From assembly GCF_000970455.1 (NCBI RefSeq), contig NZ_LAJG01000021.1:62001-126000 (forward strand): 64,000 nt of DNA. Reading direction: 5' to 3'. Shown piece by piece: positions 35,876-45,368 of this stretch. Position numbers and translations under genes: made by a program. The notes below the pieces were generated by a model. It saw only the letters and a program-made list of their open reading frames with translations, was not told the origin of the DNA and searched no databases. The stretch's first letter is position 1, and each line of letters starts with the position of its first letter. This stretch comes from Devosia soli (GTDB lineage Bacteria; Pseudomonadota; Alphaproteobacteria; Rhizobiales; Devosiaceae).

Positions 35876-36571
35876 ATGGATACTGCCGACCGATTCCCTG
35901 ACGTGATGCTGCTTGCTGCCGGGCTCGGTACGCGTCTTCGTCCTTTGACCGACACCATCCCAAAGCCGCTCGTGCCGGTCGCCGGAGTGCCGCTGATCGA
36001 GCGCATCATCGGCAATGCGCGTGCAGAAGGCGCCAAGCGCTTCGTCGCCAATGCGCATTATCGGGCCGATCAGATCCTTGCCCATTTCGGTGGCCTTCTG
36101 AAGGTGAGCCGCGAGGACGAGCTTCTGGGCACGGGCGGAGGGGTGAAGCGCGCCCTGCCGATGCTGCATTCCGACCCGTTCTTCGTCATGAATACGGATG
36201 CCTTTTGGCCAGCCGGCAGTGACGAACCGCTCAAGCGCATGAGCGCGCGCTATGCCGGACCCGAAGACATCGTGATGCTCTGCGTACAGCCGCATCGCGC
36301 CACGGGGTTTGGCCGCAGCCATGACTTTTGCCTTGCGCCCAACGGCATCGTGACGCGCGACTACGGGGCGCCGATCATCTTTGCGGGTGTAACGCTGGTG
36401 AGCCCGGCCATCTTCGCCGATACGCCGGATGGACCGTTTTCCCTTTATCCCCTGCTCGAGGCAGCGCTCGAGCGCGAGACGCTCAAGGGCGTGGTGCTTG
36501 ATGCGCCCTGGTTTCACGTTGGGGATCCCGACAGCCTGGTTGCGGCCGAACGCATCTTTGCGCGTCGATGA
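35876..36571 (+). CDS. Nucleotidyltransferase, MurU-like (sugar-1-phosphate NTP transferase)
   Basis: A 231-aa NTP transferase. LLAAGLGTRLRPLTDTIPKP is the nucleotide-binding signature with the metal-independent Arg and Lys, and FFVMNTDAFWP supplies the Asp for Mg2+. It resembles MurU, the N-acetylmuramate-1-phosphate uridylyltransferase of cell-wall recycling, and lies before addB as murU does in many alphaproteobacteria. The usual partners amgK and tsaE are not next to it. The start is uncertain: ATG 35876 has no strong ribosome-binding site, and a GTG at 35819 would begin inside the repeat. The stop overlaps addB by four bases. Confidence 0.82.
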   Translation: MDTADRFPDVMLLAAGLGTRLRPLTDTIPKPLVPVAGVPLIERIIGNARAEGAKRFVANAHYRADQILAHFGGLLKVSREDELLGTGGGVKRALPMLHSDPFFVMNTDAFWPAGSDEPLKRMSARYAGPEDIVMLCVQPHRATGFGRSHDFCLAPNGIVTRDYGAPIIFAGVTLVSPAIFADTPDGPFSLYPLLEAALERETLKGVVLDAPWFHVGDPDSLVAAERIFARR

Positions 36572-39500
36572 CGATTTTTTCGATAGCGCCGCACACGCCA
36601 TTCCTGCCGGCGCTTGCCGCCGCCGTAATGGATGGACGCCTTCTCGGCACCTGGCCGCGCGACAATGTCTTCTGGCTGAGTGACGTCACCATCATCCTGC
36701 CCACCCAGCGCGCGCGCCAGGCGCTTGCCGACGCTTTCTCCCGCCATCCGCAATTTACCGGGCTTCTGCCCGATATCCGCACTTTTGGCAGCGACGAAGG
36801 CGATGAAGAGCCGTTCCTGCCGCCGTTCGACGCACCGCCGACACCGCCACCGGCAACAGCCCTGCAGCGCCGTCTCGTCCTCTCCCGGCTCGTTGCGGCC
36901 TGGGCCCATAGCCCGGCCGGCGGCCAAGCCTTTTCAAGCCCGCCGACAGCCGCCGAAATCTTTTCGATGGCCGATTCACTGGCCCATGTTTTCGACGATC
37001 TTGCGATCGAAGAACGAGGCGCTGCCGAACTGCGCGCGCTCGGGGGCGAACTCGGGCCTGAGCTTGGCGCCTATTGGCAGCAGACGCTGACGTTTCTCGA
37101 CATTGCGCTTTCCGCCTGGCCGGCAATGCTTGAGGAGCTGGGCCGCGCCGACCCGGCGCTTCTCCGCGGTGCGCGCCTCGACCGCCAGGCCGATGCAGCT
37201 GCCCATGTCTATGGGACGCGTCCGGTGATCGCTGCGGGATCGACCGGCTCGATCCCTGCCACGGCGCGCCTTCTCCGGGCCATCGAACGCCTGCCGCGCG
37301 GGGCCCTGGTCCTGCCCGGGCTCGACCTTGCCATGAGCCCTGAAACTCATGCCAGATTGCTCGATCCCTCGCAGAGCCCGCATGGCCATCCGCAATACCA
37401 TTTGGCCAAACTGCTTCGCACGCTAGGCGCCGGCCCTGCTGACGTGATCGAACTGGCAAGGGACCATCATCCGCGCACGACGCTGTTGCATAGGGCGCTA
37501 GCCCTTACGTCGGAAACGGCGCTCTGGGCCGAGCATCGTCTCGATCCGCTCGAAACCCATGCGGCGCTTGCCGGCGTGTCGGTGATCGCGGCGCGGCACG
37601 AGGACGAAGAAGGGCGCGCCATTGCCCTTGCGGCACGGGACGCGCTCGCCCGCGGCCGCAGCGTCGGCATCATAACGCCTGACCGGAACCTGGCGCGCCG
37701 CATCGCTGCCGAACTCGCGCGCTTCGACGTCTATGTCGACGACGCGGCGGGCGCCCCGCTTTTCCAATCGACTGCGGGGCGCCTTGCCCGACAGATCTTG
37801 ACGCTCGCCGCCCATGGCTGCGGAGCGGTCGATCTCGTCGCGCTTCTGCGCAATCGCGCCAGCCTTTTCGGCCGGAGCCGGGCTGAGGTTTCAAGGCTTG
37901 CCGACGATATCGAGCTGGCGCTTCTGCGCGGCCAGCGTCCGGCACTGGGTCTTGATGGTCTTCGTGAAGCGCTCAAGGCGCATGTCGCGGCGCCGCCAAA
38001 GCACGCGCTCAGGCGTCTGACGGAAAAGCATGAAGCCGCGATCGGCGCATTTCTCGACGATATCGCGCTTGCCATCAGCCCGCTGACCCAACTTCTCGCC
38101 ATGCCGTTGATCCGCGCCGCCGATCTCGCGGCGGCCCTCGCGCAAGCGGTGCATAATGTTGCCGATGGCGCACCCTATCGCGGCCGCGACGAACTCAAGG
38201 ATTGGGCGACACAAATGGCGGGTCTTTCAGGGGAGGGCCACGCCTTTCCGCCGAAAGGCCTCGACAGTGTCCTTGCCGCCCTGATGAACGGCTTCCAGGT
38301 CCGGAACCGTCTTGATCGCCGCAGCGATATTGCCATCTGGGGGCAGATCGAGGCGCGTTTGATGTCGCCCGATCTGATGGTCCTTGGTGCCCTCAACGAA
38401 GATATCTGGCCCGAAACCGCCGACCCCGGACCTTGGCTTGGCCGTGGCATGCGCCTTGCCGCCGGGCTCGAGCCGCCCGAACGCCTTCAGGGCCTGGCAG
38501 CGCATGATTTTGCCCAGGCGATGGGTAATCGGGACGTCATCATCGCCTATGCCGACCGCGTCGGCACGAGCCCTGCCCTCCCCTCGCGCCTCGTGCAGCG
38601 TCTCGACGCATTTGCCGGGGAGGATTCGGCCAAGGCTCTCCGCGATCGGGGCCAGACCTGGCTCTCAGCCGCACGTGCCATCGATGCTGTCGAAACCGTC
38701 CAGCCTGCCGCGCGGCCGCTACCCAATCCGCCGGTGCATCTGCGCCCGCGAAAACTCTCGGTCACCGAAGTCGAGACGCTGATGCGCTCGCCTTATGACC
38801 TTTATGCGCGCCATGTCCTCAAGCTGCGGCCCTTCGATCCGCTCGGCGACGTTCCCGATGCAAGAGAGCGCGGCACTATCATTCACGACGCCTTTGCGCG
38901 GTTCGTCATCGAAAACCATGATCCGGAAGCCCCGGACGCCTATGAAAAGCTTATGGCGATCGCAGCCGATGCGTTCTCCGGTCTCGACGCCATCGGCGAG
39001 CGCCGCGACATCTGGTTGCGGCGCTTTTCGACAGCCGCGCTGCAATTCCTGGCCTTCGAGCGCGACCGCAACCCCCGCGTCGTCAAGCGCCATGCGGAAC
39101 TCCGCGGGGAGATGCCGCTCAAACTCTCCGAAGATTTTCTGATCACCGGGCAGGCCGACCGAATCGATGAGATGACCGACGGGACAGTCGAAATCCTCGA
39201 CTTCAAGACCGGCTCCCCCCCGACGGCCGCCTCCATGAAGGCCTTCGAGGCGCCGCAGCTTCTGCTCGAAGCGCTGATGGTTCAGGCCGGCGCCATGGTG
39301 GGCGTTACGCCGGCCCCTGCAAGCGCTCTCACCTATGTCAAAATCGGCCTCGGCCCCGAGGCTTTCCAGCCGTTCGGCTTCGCTGCGGGCGAGGGCATGC
39401 CATTAATGGCGGCTGCTGACGAGATCGGCCGCCGCCTGCAGTCCCATATCGACTATTTTCTTTTCCACGATGCGCCGATGCCCGCGCGGCTGCTGCCGCT

Positions 39501-39588
39501 TGCCGGTCAGCGCTTTGCCGGCGCCTACGACCACCTGGCCCGCGTAGCGGAATGGACCTCGGTCGATGGCGGGGAGGACGACGCATGA
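36568..39588 (+). CDS. addB: Double-strand break repair protein AddB
   Basis: A 1006-aa subunit of the AddAB helicase-nuclease, which resects broken DNA ends for RecA. The N-terminal helicase-like part lacks a Walker A motif, as in alphaproteobacterial AddB. The C-terminal RecB-type nuclease has RGTIIHDAFARFV, EILDFKTGSPP and an APQLLLEALM block, which fit the catalytic His, Asp/Lys and Gln/Glu positions. The iron-sulfur cysteines of Bacillus AddB are not seen at the equivalent SPYDLYARHVL region. It overlaps both neighbours by ATGA, so the nucleotidyltransferase, addB and addA are coupled. Confidence 0.94.
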   Translation: MTIFSIAPHTPFLPALAAAVMDGRLLGTWPRDNVFWLSDVTIILPTQRARQALADAFSRHPQFTGLLPDIRTFGSDEGDEEPFLPPFDAPPTPPPATALQRRLVLSRLVAAWAHSPAGGQAFSSPPTAAEIFSMADSLAHVFDDLAIEERGAAELRALGGELGPELGAYWQQTLTFLDIALSAWPAMLEELGRADPALLRGARLDRQADAAAHVYGTRPVIAAGSTGSIPATARLLRAIERLPRGALVLPGLDLAMSPETHARLLDPSQSPHGHPQYHLAKLLRTLGAGPADVIELARDHHPRTTLLHRALALTSETALWAEHRLDPLETHAALAGVSVIAARHEDEEGRAIALAARDALARGRSVGIITPDRNLARRIAAELARFDVYVDDAAGAPLFQSTAGRLARQILTLAAHGCGAVDLVALLRNRASLFGRSRAEVSRLADDIELALLRGQRPALGLDGLREALKAHVAAPPKHALRRLTEKHEAAIGAFLDDIALAISPLTQLLAMPLIRAADLAAALAQAVHNVADGAPYRGRDELKDWATQMAGLSGEGHAFPPKGLDSVLAALMNGFQVRNRLDRRSDIAIWGQIEARLMSPDLMVLGALNEDIWPETADPGPWLGRGMRLAAGLEPPERLQGLAAHDFAQAMGNRDVIIAYADRVGTSPALPSRLVQRLDAFAGEDSAKALRDRGQTWLSAARAIDAVETVQPAARPLPNPPVHLRPRKLSVTEVETLMRSPYDLYARHVLKLRPFDPLGDVPDARERGTIIHDAFARFVIENHDPEAPDAYEKLMAIAADAFSGLDAIGERRDIWLRRFSTAALQFLAFERDRNPRVVKRHAELRGEMPLKLSEDFLITGQADRIDEMTDGTVEILDFKTGSPPTAASMKAFEAPQLLLEALMVQAGAMVGVTPAPASALTYVKIGLGPEAFQPFGFAAGEGMPLMAAADEIGRRLQSHIDYFLFHDAPMPARLLPLAGQRFAGAYDHLARVAEWTSVDGGEDDA

Positions 39589-42500
39589 ACGCTGGCCGCG
39601 GCGAACTCACCATTCCATCGGATACGCGCCGGGCGCAAAGCCGCGCGTCCGACCCTTTGCAGTCTATCTGGGTCGAAGCCAATGCCGGCTCCGGCAAGAC
39701 ATTCGTCCTCACCCAGCGGGTCTTGCGCCTGCTGCTGTCCGGCGTGCCCCCGGAATCCATCCTCTGCCTCACCTATACGAAGGCCGCCGCCGCAGAAATG
39801 CGCAAACGCGTTTCCCAGCGCCTCGCCGAGTGGGCGGTTATTGAGGATGCGAAGCTTTTCAAAGCCTTGACCGAGCTTCTGGGCAAGTCACCGGAAAGCG
39901 AAACCCTTTCAAGAGCGCGAACCCTATTTGCGCGGGCTCTCGAAACGCCAGGCGGCCTGCGCATCCAGACCATTCATGCCTTCTGTGAAGCAGTGTTGCA
40001 TCGGTTTCCGATCGAAGCGGGCGTACCCTTCGATTTCGCAGTCATCGAAGAAGAACAGCAGGCGCAGCTTATCCTTACTGCGCGGGAAAGCGTTCTGGCC
40101 GAGGGCTTGCGGGGTGGTGCCAATCGTATCGCGGTCGAAACGCTGTTCCACCTCCTCAGCGATCATCATATCGGCGAGGCGATAAACGCGGCCCTCTCGC
40201 AAGGCCCGCGTCTTCGATCGCTTTTTAGCGATCCGGATGGCGCCAAGCTGCGCCTTCGTCGGTTGGTCGGCGCCGGCGATGAGAGCGCCGCCGAGCTTGC
40301 GGCCCGAATGACGCAGGGGACACTGCTGACGCCCGAAATCCTGCGGCAGCTGGTTTCGACGCTCGGCGGAGATCCCACCGGCAATCGCAAATGCGTCGAC
40401 CTCCTGGCACGGCTCGATCCGCACCGGCCAGTCAGGGACATGCTGCTAGCCGCTTTTTTTACCGGCAAGGGCGAGCCCCGCGCAAGCCTCCTCACCAAGG
40501 CCGAGCAGGCGTCACATCCGCATTTTGCAGCTCTGCTGACCGCCGAACAGGAGCGCCTGATGACGCTCGATGCCGCGATAAAGTCCGCCCAGCTTGTCGA
40601 ACGCAGCGCTGCGGTACTCGATATTCTCGTTGCCATCGCCGGGCGCTATGTCGAAGATAAGCGGCGGCGCGCCCTGCTCGACTTCGACGATCTGGTCCAG
40701 CGGCTAGGCGACCTTCTCGGCAATATCGAGATCGGACCATGGGTGCAGTACAAGCTCGACGCCGGTATCGAGCATATCCTCGTCGATGAATCGCAGGATA
40801 CCAACGACCAGCAATGGCGCGTCGTGCGGGCTTTGGCGGCTGAATTCTTCGTCGGAGAAGGCGCTGCCCGCCGGCCACGCTCGGTCTTTGCGGTGGGCGA
40901 CCAGAAGCAATCCATCTATTCGTTCCAAGGCGCCCAGCCCGCTCTGTTCGGCGCAACCGGCTATGACTTTGCCAGACGCGCCGAAGCGGCTGAGATGGCT
41001 TTTGCCCGGCTACCGCTCCACACCAGTTTCCGCACGCTCAAGGGCATTCTCGATGCAGTCGACAAGACCTGTGCTCGCGCGGACATCCAGCACGCGCTTC
41101 TTGCGGCAGATCCGGTGCTCCACATTGCCGCACGCAGCCAGCCGGGCGGCACGGTAACACTCTGGCCGCCTATCCAGGCGCAGAAGGCCGAGGCGAGCGG
41201 TGGCGGCTGGCCTGTGGAGCCGGTCGAAGCCGAGCAGAGCGCCGCGCGACAGGTTGCCATGCGCATCGCCCGCGAGATCAAATCCTGGCTCGATAGCGCA
41301 AGGCCGCTGGCCCAGCGCGGTCGCGCGGTCAGCGCTGACGATATCCTGATCCTCGTGCAATCGCGCAGTGCCCTCTTTCAGGAGATCATCCGCGCCCTGC
41401 GGCTCTGTCAGGTGCCGACGCCCGGAGCCGACAGGCTGGCAGTGACCGGACATATCGCGGTGCTCGATCTTCTGGCACTCGTCGATGTGTTGCTCAATCC
41501 CAGCGACGATCTGCAGCTTGCCGCGCTTCTTCGCTCGCCGTTGTTCGATCTTTCAGAAGAGGATCTCTTTTTCCTCGCCACGACACGCGCCGAGCGACAG
41601 ACGCTCTGGTCCGCGCTCCTTGCCTCGAGCGCTCCGATCGCGCGCGAGGCGGCCGCGCGGCTCGATCAGTGGCGCGCCAGCCTCGATTTCGAACGGCCAT
41701 TCGAATTCCTGACGCAGGTGCTCTATGCCCATCAGGGTCTCAAGCGCTTTCATGCGCGCCTTGGCACCGAGGTCGACGAAGTCATCTCCGAATTTTTAGA
41801 GCTGGCCTTGGCGCATGAGCAGGGCGAGCAACCATCGCTTCAGGGCTTTGCGGCCGAGATGCGCCGGCGCTCGGTCTCGATCAAGCGCGAACTTGCCGAG
41901 GCGGGCGGCGGCGTGCGCGTCATGACGGTGCATGGGGCAAAGGGGCTCGAAGCACCGATCGTCATCATGGCTGATGCGGCGAGCAAGCCGGACAGCAAGC
42001 AGATTGGCAGCCCTATCTACGTGATCGAAGACGCACCCGGACCGCTCCTCATCCACGCCTCCAACCAGCGCCAGCATGTCCCGGCGACACAGGAAATCAA
42101 GGACAGGATCGACGCCAACCTTTTCGAGGAATATTGGCGCAAGCTCTATGTCGCCATGACGCGCGCCGAGGACGAACTCTATGTCACCGGAGCGCTCACC
42201 CAGCGCGGCAAGCTCGAAGGGTCCTGGTATGACGCCATAGAAACGGCGCTGGCCGAGGATTCCGAGGTGATCGAGGATGGTGGCGCGGTGATTGCGCGCA
42301 TTTTTCCCGTCATCCGCCCCAGACCCGCGCCGGTCAAGGTAGCGGAACGCAGCCCGACCAGGTCTATGCCGTGGATTGAGCCAGGGCCCTTGACGTTCGT
42401 CCCGCCGCCACCCGTCATCCCGCCCTCGCGTGCGCGCGAAACGGCCGGTACCGAGCCGCTGCTGGCCACCGCCGCAGAACAGGTGCGCGACGCGGAAACG

Positions 42501-43016
42501 GCGCGAAAGTCCGGCCTGGCGCTGCACGCTCTCCTGCAGCATCTGGGCAAGGTCGACCGAACGCTCTGGAATAATGTCATTCCGCGCGCGCTCGAAATCC
42601 TGCTGCCGGAGGCCCCCCGAGAGCAGGAGCGGCTGGCCGCAAAAGCACGGTCCATTCTGGATCATCCCGATTTCGCGCATCTTTTTGGCCCGGCAAGTCG
42701 GGCCGAGGTGCCGTTCCTTGTTGATGCACGGCGCAAAGAGGAACCAATTCGCCTTTCGGGGCGTATCGATAGGCTCGTGGTTGACGACGCAGGGGTCTTG
42801 GTGGTCGACTACAAGTCCGACGCAACGGCGCCCACAACGGCAGCCGCGGTGCCGGAGAGGTACGTTACGCAGCTCGGGCTATATGCATTGGTTGCACATC
42901 AGCTTTTCCCCGGCCGTGCCGTGCGCGCCGCGATTCTCTGGACGGAATTGGAATCATTAATGAATCTCCCGCCGGACTTGCTCGAAAAAGCCCGGTCGGA
43001 TTTCACCCTCAGGTGA
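39585..43016 (+). CDS. addA: Double-strand break repair helicase AddA
   Basis: An 1143-aa UvrD-like helicase plus nuclease. Walker A EANAGSGKTFVL is at about residue 31; motif Ia reads LTYTKAAAAEM; motif II ILVDESQDTNDQQW; motif III VGDQKQSIYSFQGA; motif V VMTVHGAKGLEAP; motif VI LYVAMTRAEDELYV. The C-terminal nuclease has VLVVDYKSD and QLGLYALVAH. ATG 39585 overlaps the addB stop; an upstream in-frame ATG at 39552 lies inside addB and is not needed. Downstream trxA follows after 79 bases, the usual order in relatives. Confidence 0.95.
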   Translation: MNAGRGELTIPSDTRRAQSRASDPLQSIWVEANAGSGKTFVLTQRVLRLLLSGVPPESILCLTYTKAAAAEMRKRVSQRLAEWAVIEDAKLFKALTELLGKSPESETLSRARTLFARALETPGGLRIQTIHAFCEAVLHRFPIEAGVPFDFAVIEEEQQAQLILTARESVLAEGLRGGANRIAVETLFHLLSDHHIGEAINAALSQGPRLRSLFSDPDGAKLRLRRLVGAGDESAAELAARMTQGTLLTPEILRQLVSTLGGDPTGNRKCVDLLARLDPHRPVRDMLLAAFFTGKGEPRASLLTKAEQASHPHFAALLTAEQERLMTLDAAIKSAQLVERSAAVLDILVAIAGRYVEDKRRRALLDFDDLVQRLGDLLGNIEIGPWVQYKLDAGIEHILVDESQDTNDQQWRVVRALAAEFFVGEGAARRPRSVFAVGDQKQSIYSFQGAQPALFGATGYDFARRAEAAEMAFARLPLHTSFRTLKGILDAVDKTCARADIQHALLAADPVLHIAARSQPGGTVTLWPPIQAQKAEASGGGWPVEPVEAEQSAARQVAMRIAREIKSWLDSARPLAQRGRAVSADDILILVQSRSALFQEIIRALRLCQVPTPGADRLAVTGHIAVLDLLALVDVLLNPSDDLQLAALLRSPLFDLSEEDLFFLATTRAERQTLWSALLASSAPIAREAAARLDQWRASLDFERPFEFLTQVLYAHQGLKRFHARLGTEVDEVISEFLELALAHEQGEQPSLQGFAAEMRRRSVSIKRELAEAGGGVRVMTVHGAKGLEAPIVIMADAASKPDSKQIGSPIYVIEDAPGPLLIHASNQRQHVPATQEIKDRIDANLFEEYWRKLYVAMTRAEDELYVTGALTQRGKLEGSWYDAIETALAEDSEVIEDGGAVIARIFPVIRPRPAPVKVAERSPTRSMPWIEPGPLTFVPPPPVIPPSRARETAGTEPLLATAAEQVRDAETARKSGLALHALLQHLGKVDRTLWNNVIPRALEILLPEAPREQERLAAKARSILDHPDFAHLFGPASRAEVPFLVDARRKEEPIRLSGRIDRLVVDDAGVLVVDYKSDATAPTTAAAVPERYVTQLGLYALVAHQLFPGRAVRAAILWTELESLMNLPPDLLEKARSDFTLR

Positions 43017-43095
43017 ACGCTCTTGTTGCAAGGCTGGACTCTCCCCAGCTTTGGGAGCAAACAAGCCACCGCTTTCAACCCAAAAGGCACACTAA

Positions 43096-43419
43096 ATGAC
43101 GAAGCAGGTTTCCGACGCCACCTTTGGCGAGGAAGTTCTAAATTCTCAGGAACCGGTTCTGGTCGATTTCTGGGCTGAGTGGTGCGGGCCCTGCCGGGCG
43201 ATCGCCCCCGTGCTCGATGAACTCTCCACCGAACTTTCCGGCAAGGTGAAGATCGTCAAGCTCAATGTCGACGAGAACCCCTCGACGACCGTCAAGTATG
43301 GCGTCCGCTCCATCCCCACCATGATCCTCTTCAAGAATGGCGAAGCCGCCGACATGAAGATCGGTGCCGGCACGCCCAAGGCAGGCCTCACCAAGTGGCT
43401 CGAAGGCCACGCCCCCTAA
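43096..43419 (+). CDS. trxA: Thioredoxin
   Basis: A 107-aa thioredoxin with the active site [13 protein letters not shown], the conserved cis-Pro in [14 protein letters not shown], and [10 protein letters not shown]. Full length. It supplies electrons to reductases such as ribonucleotide and methionine sulfoxide reductase. A terminator follows. Confidence 0.96.
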   Translation: MTKQVSDATFGEEVLNSQEPVLVDFWAEWCGPCRAIAPVLDELSTELSGKVKIVKLNVDENPSTTVKYGVRSIPTMILFKNGEAADMKIGAGTPKAGLTKWLEGHAP

Positions 43420-43439
43420 GACGGCTTTTCAATCAATTT

Positions 43440-43476
43440 CAAGCGCCGCTGGACACTCGTCCGGCGGCGCTTTTGT
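43440..43476 (+). terminator. Terminator after trxA
   Basis: aagcgccgctgg and ccggcggcgctt pair around an eight-base loop and are followed by a T-rich stretch, 21 bases after the trxA stop. Confidence 0.85.
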
Positions 43477-43577
43477 TTGGCGACCACAATCTGGTCGCCT
43501 TATCCGGTCACTGACGAGTGGCAGCAGGACAGAGGCTCTGCTAGCTCTATGAAATTCGCCGTTTCCGGAGATTGCAC

Positions 43578-45248
43578 TTGTCCGTCATCGACCTGTCCGC
43601 CGCCCCATTCCATCTCGACGAAGAGGCGATCGCCTGGGTCCATTCGACACGCGATGGCCTGGCGCCGCGCGACAAGCTGGCCCAGCTTTTTGTGCTTCTC
43701 GCCCGCGGCCCGGCCGACGAAGCGCTCGAAACGGTCAAAAGCTTCCGCCCTGGCGGCGTGACCCGCATCTATTCCGATGATCTCGCCGCCGAAATCGGCT
43801 TTGCCCGCCAGCTCGATGCTATTGGTCCCGCGCCCATGCTGGTCAGCGCCGATCTCGAAGGCAGCCGCATGAGCCTGCCCTTCGGCACCTCGGTGCCCAA
43901 TCCGCTCGGCCTGGCCGCCGTTGACGATGTCGAAGCCACCACGGCGATTTCGCGCATCATGGCCGAAGAGGCCCGGGCAGTCGGTCTCAACTGGAGCTTT
44001 ACCCCGGTTATCGACATCAATGCAGCCTGGCGCAGCGCCATCGTCGGCACGCGCTCCTATGGCAGCGACATCGACAAAATCGAACGCCATGCTCTGGCGC
44101 AGATCGCCGCTTTTCAGAGCAATGGTGTCGCTGCGACAGTGAAACACTGGCCCGGCGAAGGTTACGACGATCGCGACCAGCACCTGGTTACGACGGTCAA
44201 CCCGCTCACTCTTTCCGAATGGGAAACACAATTCGGCCGGCTCTATCGCGCCGCCATCAATGCCGGCGTCCTTAGCGTCATGTCGGCACACATCGCTTTC
44301 CCCGCGTTCGTGCGCGAACTCGATCCCGAAGCCACCTCTGAAGCCTTTCGCCCGGCGTCGCTGAGCCGCGTGCTCAACCAAACCCTTCTCCGCGAGCGCC
44401 TCGGCTTTAACGGCCTCATCGTCTCCGACGCAACGCTTATGGCCGGTCTCGGCGATTGGGGTCCGCGCGACGAAACCCTGCCCGAAGTCATCATCGCCGG
44501 CTGCGATGTTATTTTGTTCTCGGATGACCCCAATGGCGATCTCATGCGCCTTGTTAAAGCTGTCGCTGATGGCCGCCTGACCCAAGAGCGCGTCGACGAA
44601 GCCGTGACCCGCGTCCTCGCGCTCAAGGCCGCCCTTGGCCTTCACAACGATCGGCCCAAGCCCAATCTCGACACGGCCCGCGCAATTGTCGCGACGCCCG
44701 AAAAGCGTGCCAAGGCGGCTGAGGTCACCGCCCGCATGCCGACGCTTGTGAAAGACACGGCCAACCTCCTGCCGCTCTCGCCGGCCAAGCACAAGCGCGT
44801 GCTGATCTATTCGACCGGCGCCGTCCAGCCCTTCGCCCCGCACCCGATCTCGCTTTCCCTGCCGGATATGCTCACGCGGGAGGGCTTTGAGATCACGCTC
44901 CACACCCCCGACCTCGCCGTGCGCCCAAGCGACTATGATCTGGTGCTTTATCTCCTCGCCGAGGAAACGCTCCTCACCCGCAGCCGCATCTTCCTCGATT
45001 GGAAACGTCTCACCGGCTCGGTCTTCGGCGCCATGCATCGCCATTGGCACGAAGCGCCGACGCTCATGGTTTCTCTCGGCTTTCCCTATTATCTCTACGA
45101 CGCACCGCGCGTATCGACTTACATCAACGCCTACGGCTCAAGCGATGCCATCCAGGAAGCGGTGCTGAATGCGCTTCTGGGTCGGGTGCCCTTCGCGGGT
45201 AATAGCCCTATCGACCCATTCTGCGGTAGTGAGCAGGCGAAGTATTAG
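43578..45248 (+). CDS. Glycoside hydrolase family 3 protein
   Basis: A 556-aa GH3 enzyme. Signatures: SADLEGSRM, KHWPGEGYDDRDQHLVTT (KHFPGHG in NagZ) and GLIVSDATLMAG, whose Asp is the expected nucleophile. After the barrel a second domain of about 190 residues ends the protein, so it is longer than one-domain NagZ. No signal peptide, hence probably cytoplasmic; a beta-N-acetylhexosaminidase acting in wall recycling is possible. The start is TTG 43578, seven bases after ccggag; a TTG at 43572 is too close to that site. Followed by a palindromic repeat. Confidence 0.82.
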   Translation: MSVIDLSAAPFHLDEEAIAWVHSTRDGLAPRDKLAQLFVLLARGPADEALETVKSFRPGGVTRIYSDDLAAEIGFARQLDAIGPAPMLVSADLEGSRMSLPFGTSVPNPLGLAAVDDVEATTAISRIMAEEARAVGLNWSFTPVIDINAAWRSAIVGTRSYGSDIDKIERHALAQIAAFQSNGVAATVKHWPGEGYDDRDQHLVTTVNPLTLSEWETQFGRLYRAAINAGVLSVMSAHIAFPAFVRELDPEATSEAFRPASLSRVLNQTLLRERLGFNGLIVSDATLMAGLGDWGPRDETLPEVIIAGCDVILFSDDPNGDLMRLVKAVADGRLTQERVDEAVTRVLALKAALGLHNDRPKPNLDTARAIVATPEKRAKAAEVTARMPTLVKDTANLLPLSPAKHKRVLIYSTGAVQPFAPHPISLSLPDMLTREGFEITLHTPDLAVRPSDYDLVLYLLAEETLLTRSRIFLDWKRLTGSVFGAMHRHWHEAPTLMVSLGFPYYLYDAPRVSTYINAYGSSDAIQEAVLNALLGRVPFAGNSPIDPFCGSEQAKY

Positions 45249-45283
45249 CTATTAGCATTTGGCCCCACGTGCCTTGATTCAAT

Positions 45284-45357
45284 CGTCATTGCCCGGCTTG
45301 TCCGGGCAATCCATTTGGCCTCCGTATGGACCACCGGGACAAGCCCGGTGGTGACGA
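45284..45357. repeat. Intergenic double-hairpin repeat, family B copy 2
   Basis: Same 74-base layout as 3962-4035: gcccggcttgtccgggc, a 20-base middle with the shared catt/tatggacca words, then ccaccgggacaagcccggtgg. Most positions agree between the two copies. It lies between the convergent GH3 and folC genes. Confidence 0.75.
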
Positions 45358-45368
45358 GCGACGAGAAA

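Noticed and set aside
36568..39588. AddB as an iron-sulfur protein
   Set aside because: The cysteines that bind the cluster in Bacillus AddB are not found around the C-terminal nuclease here.
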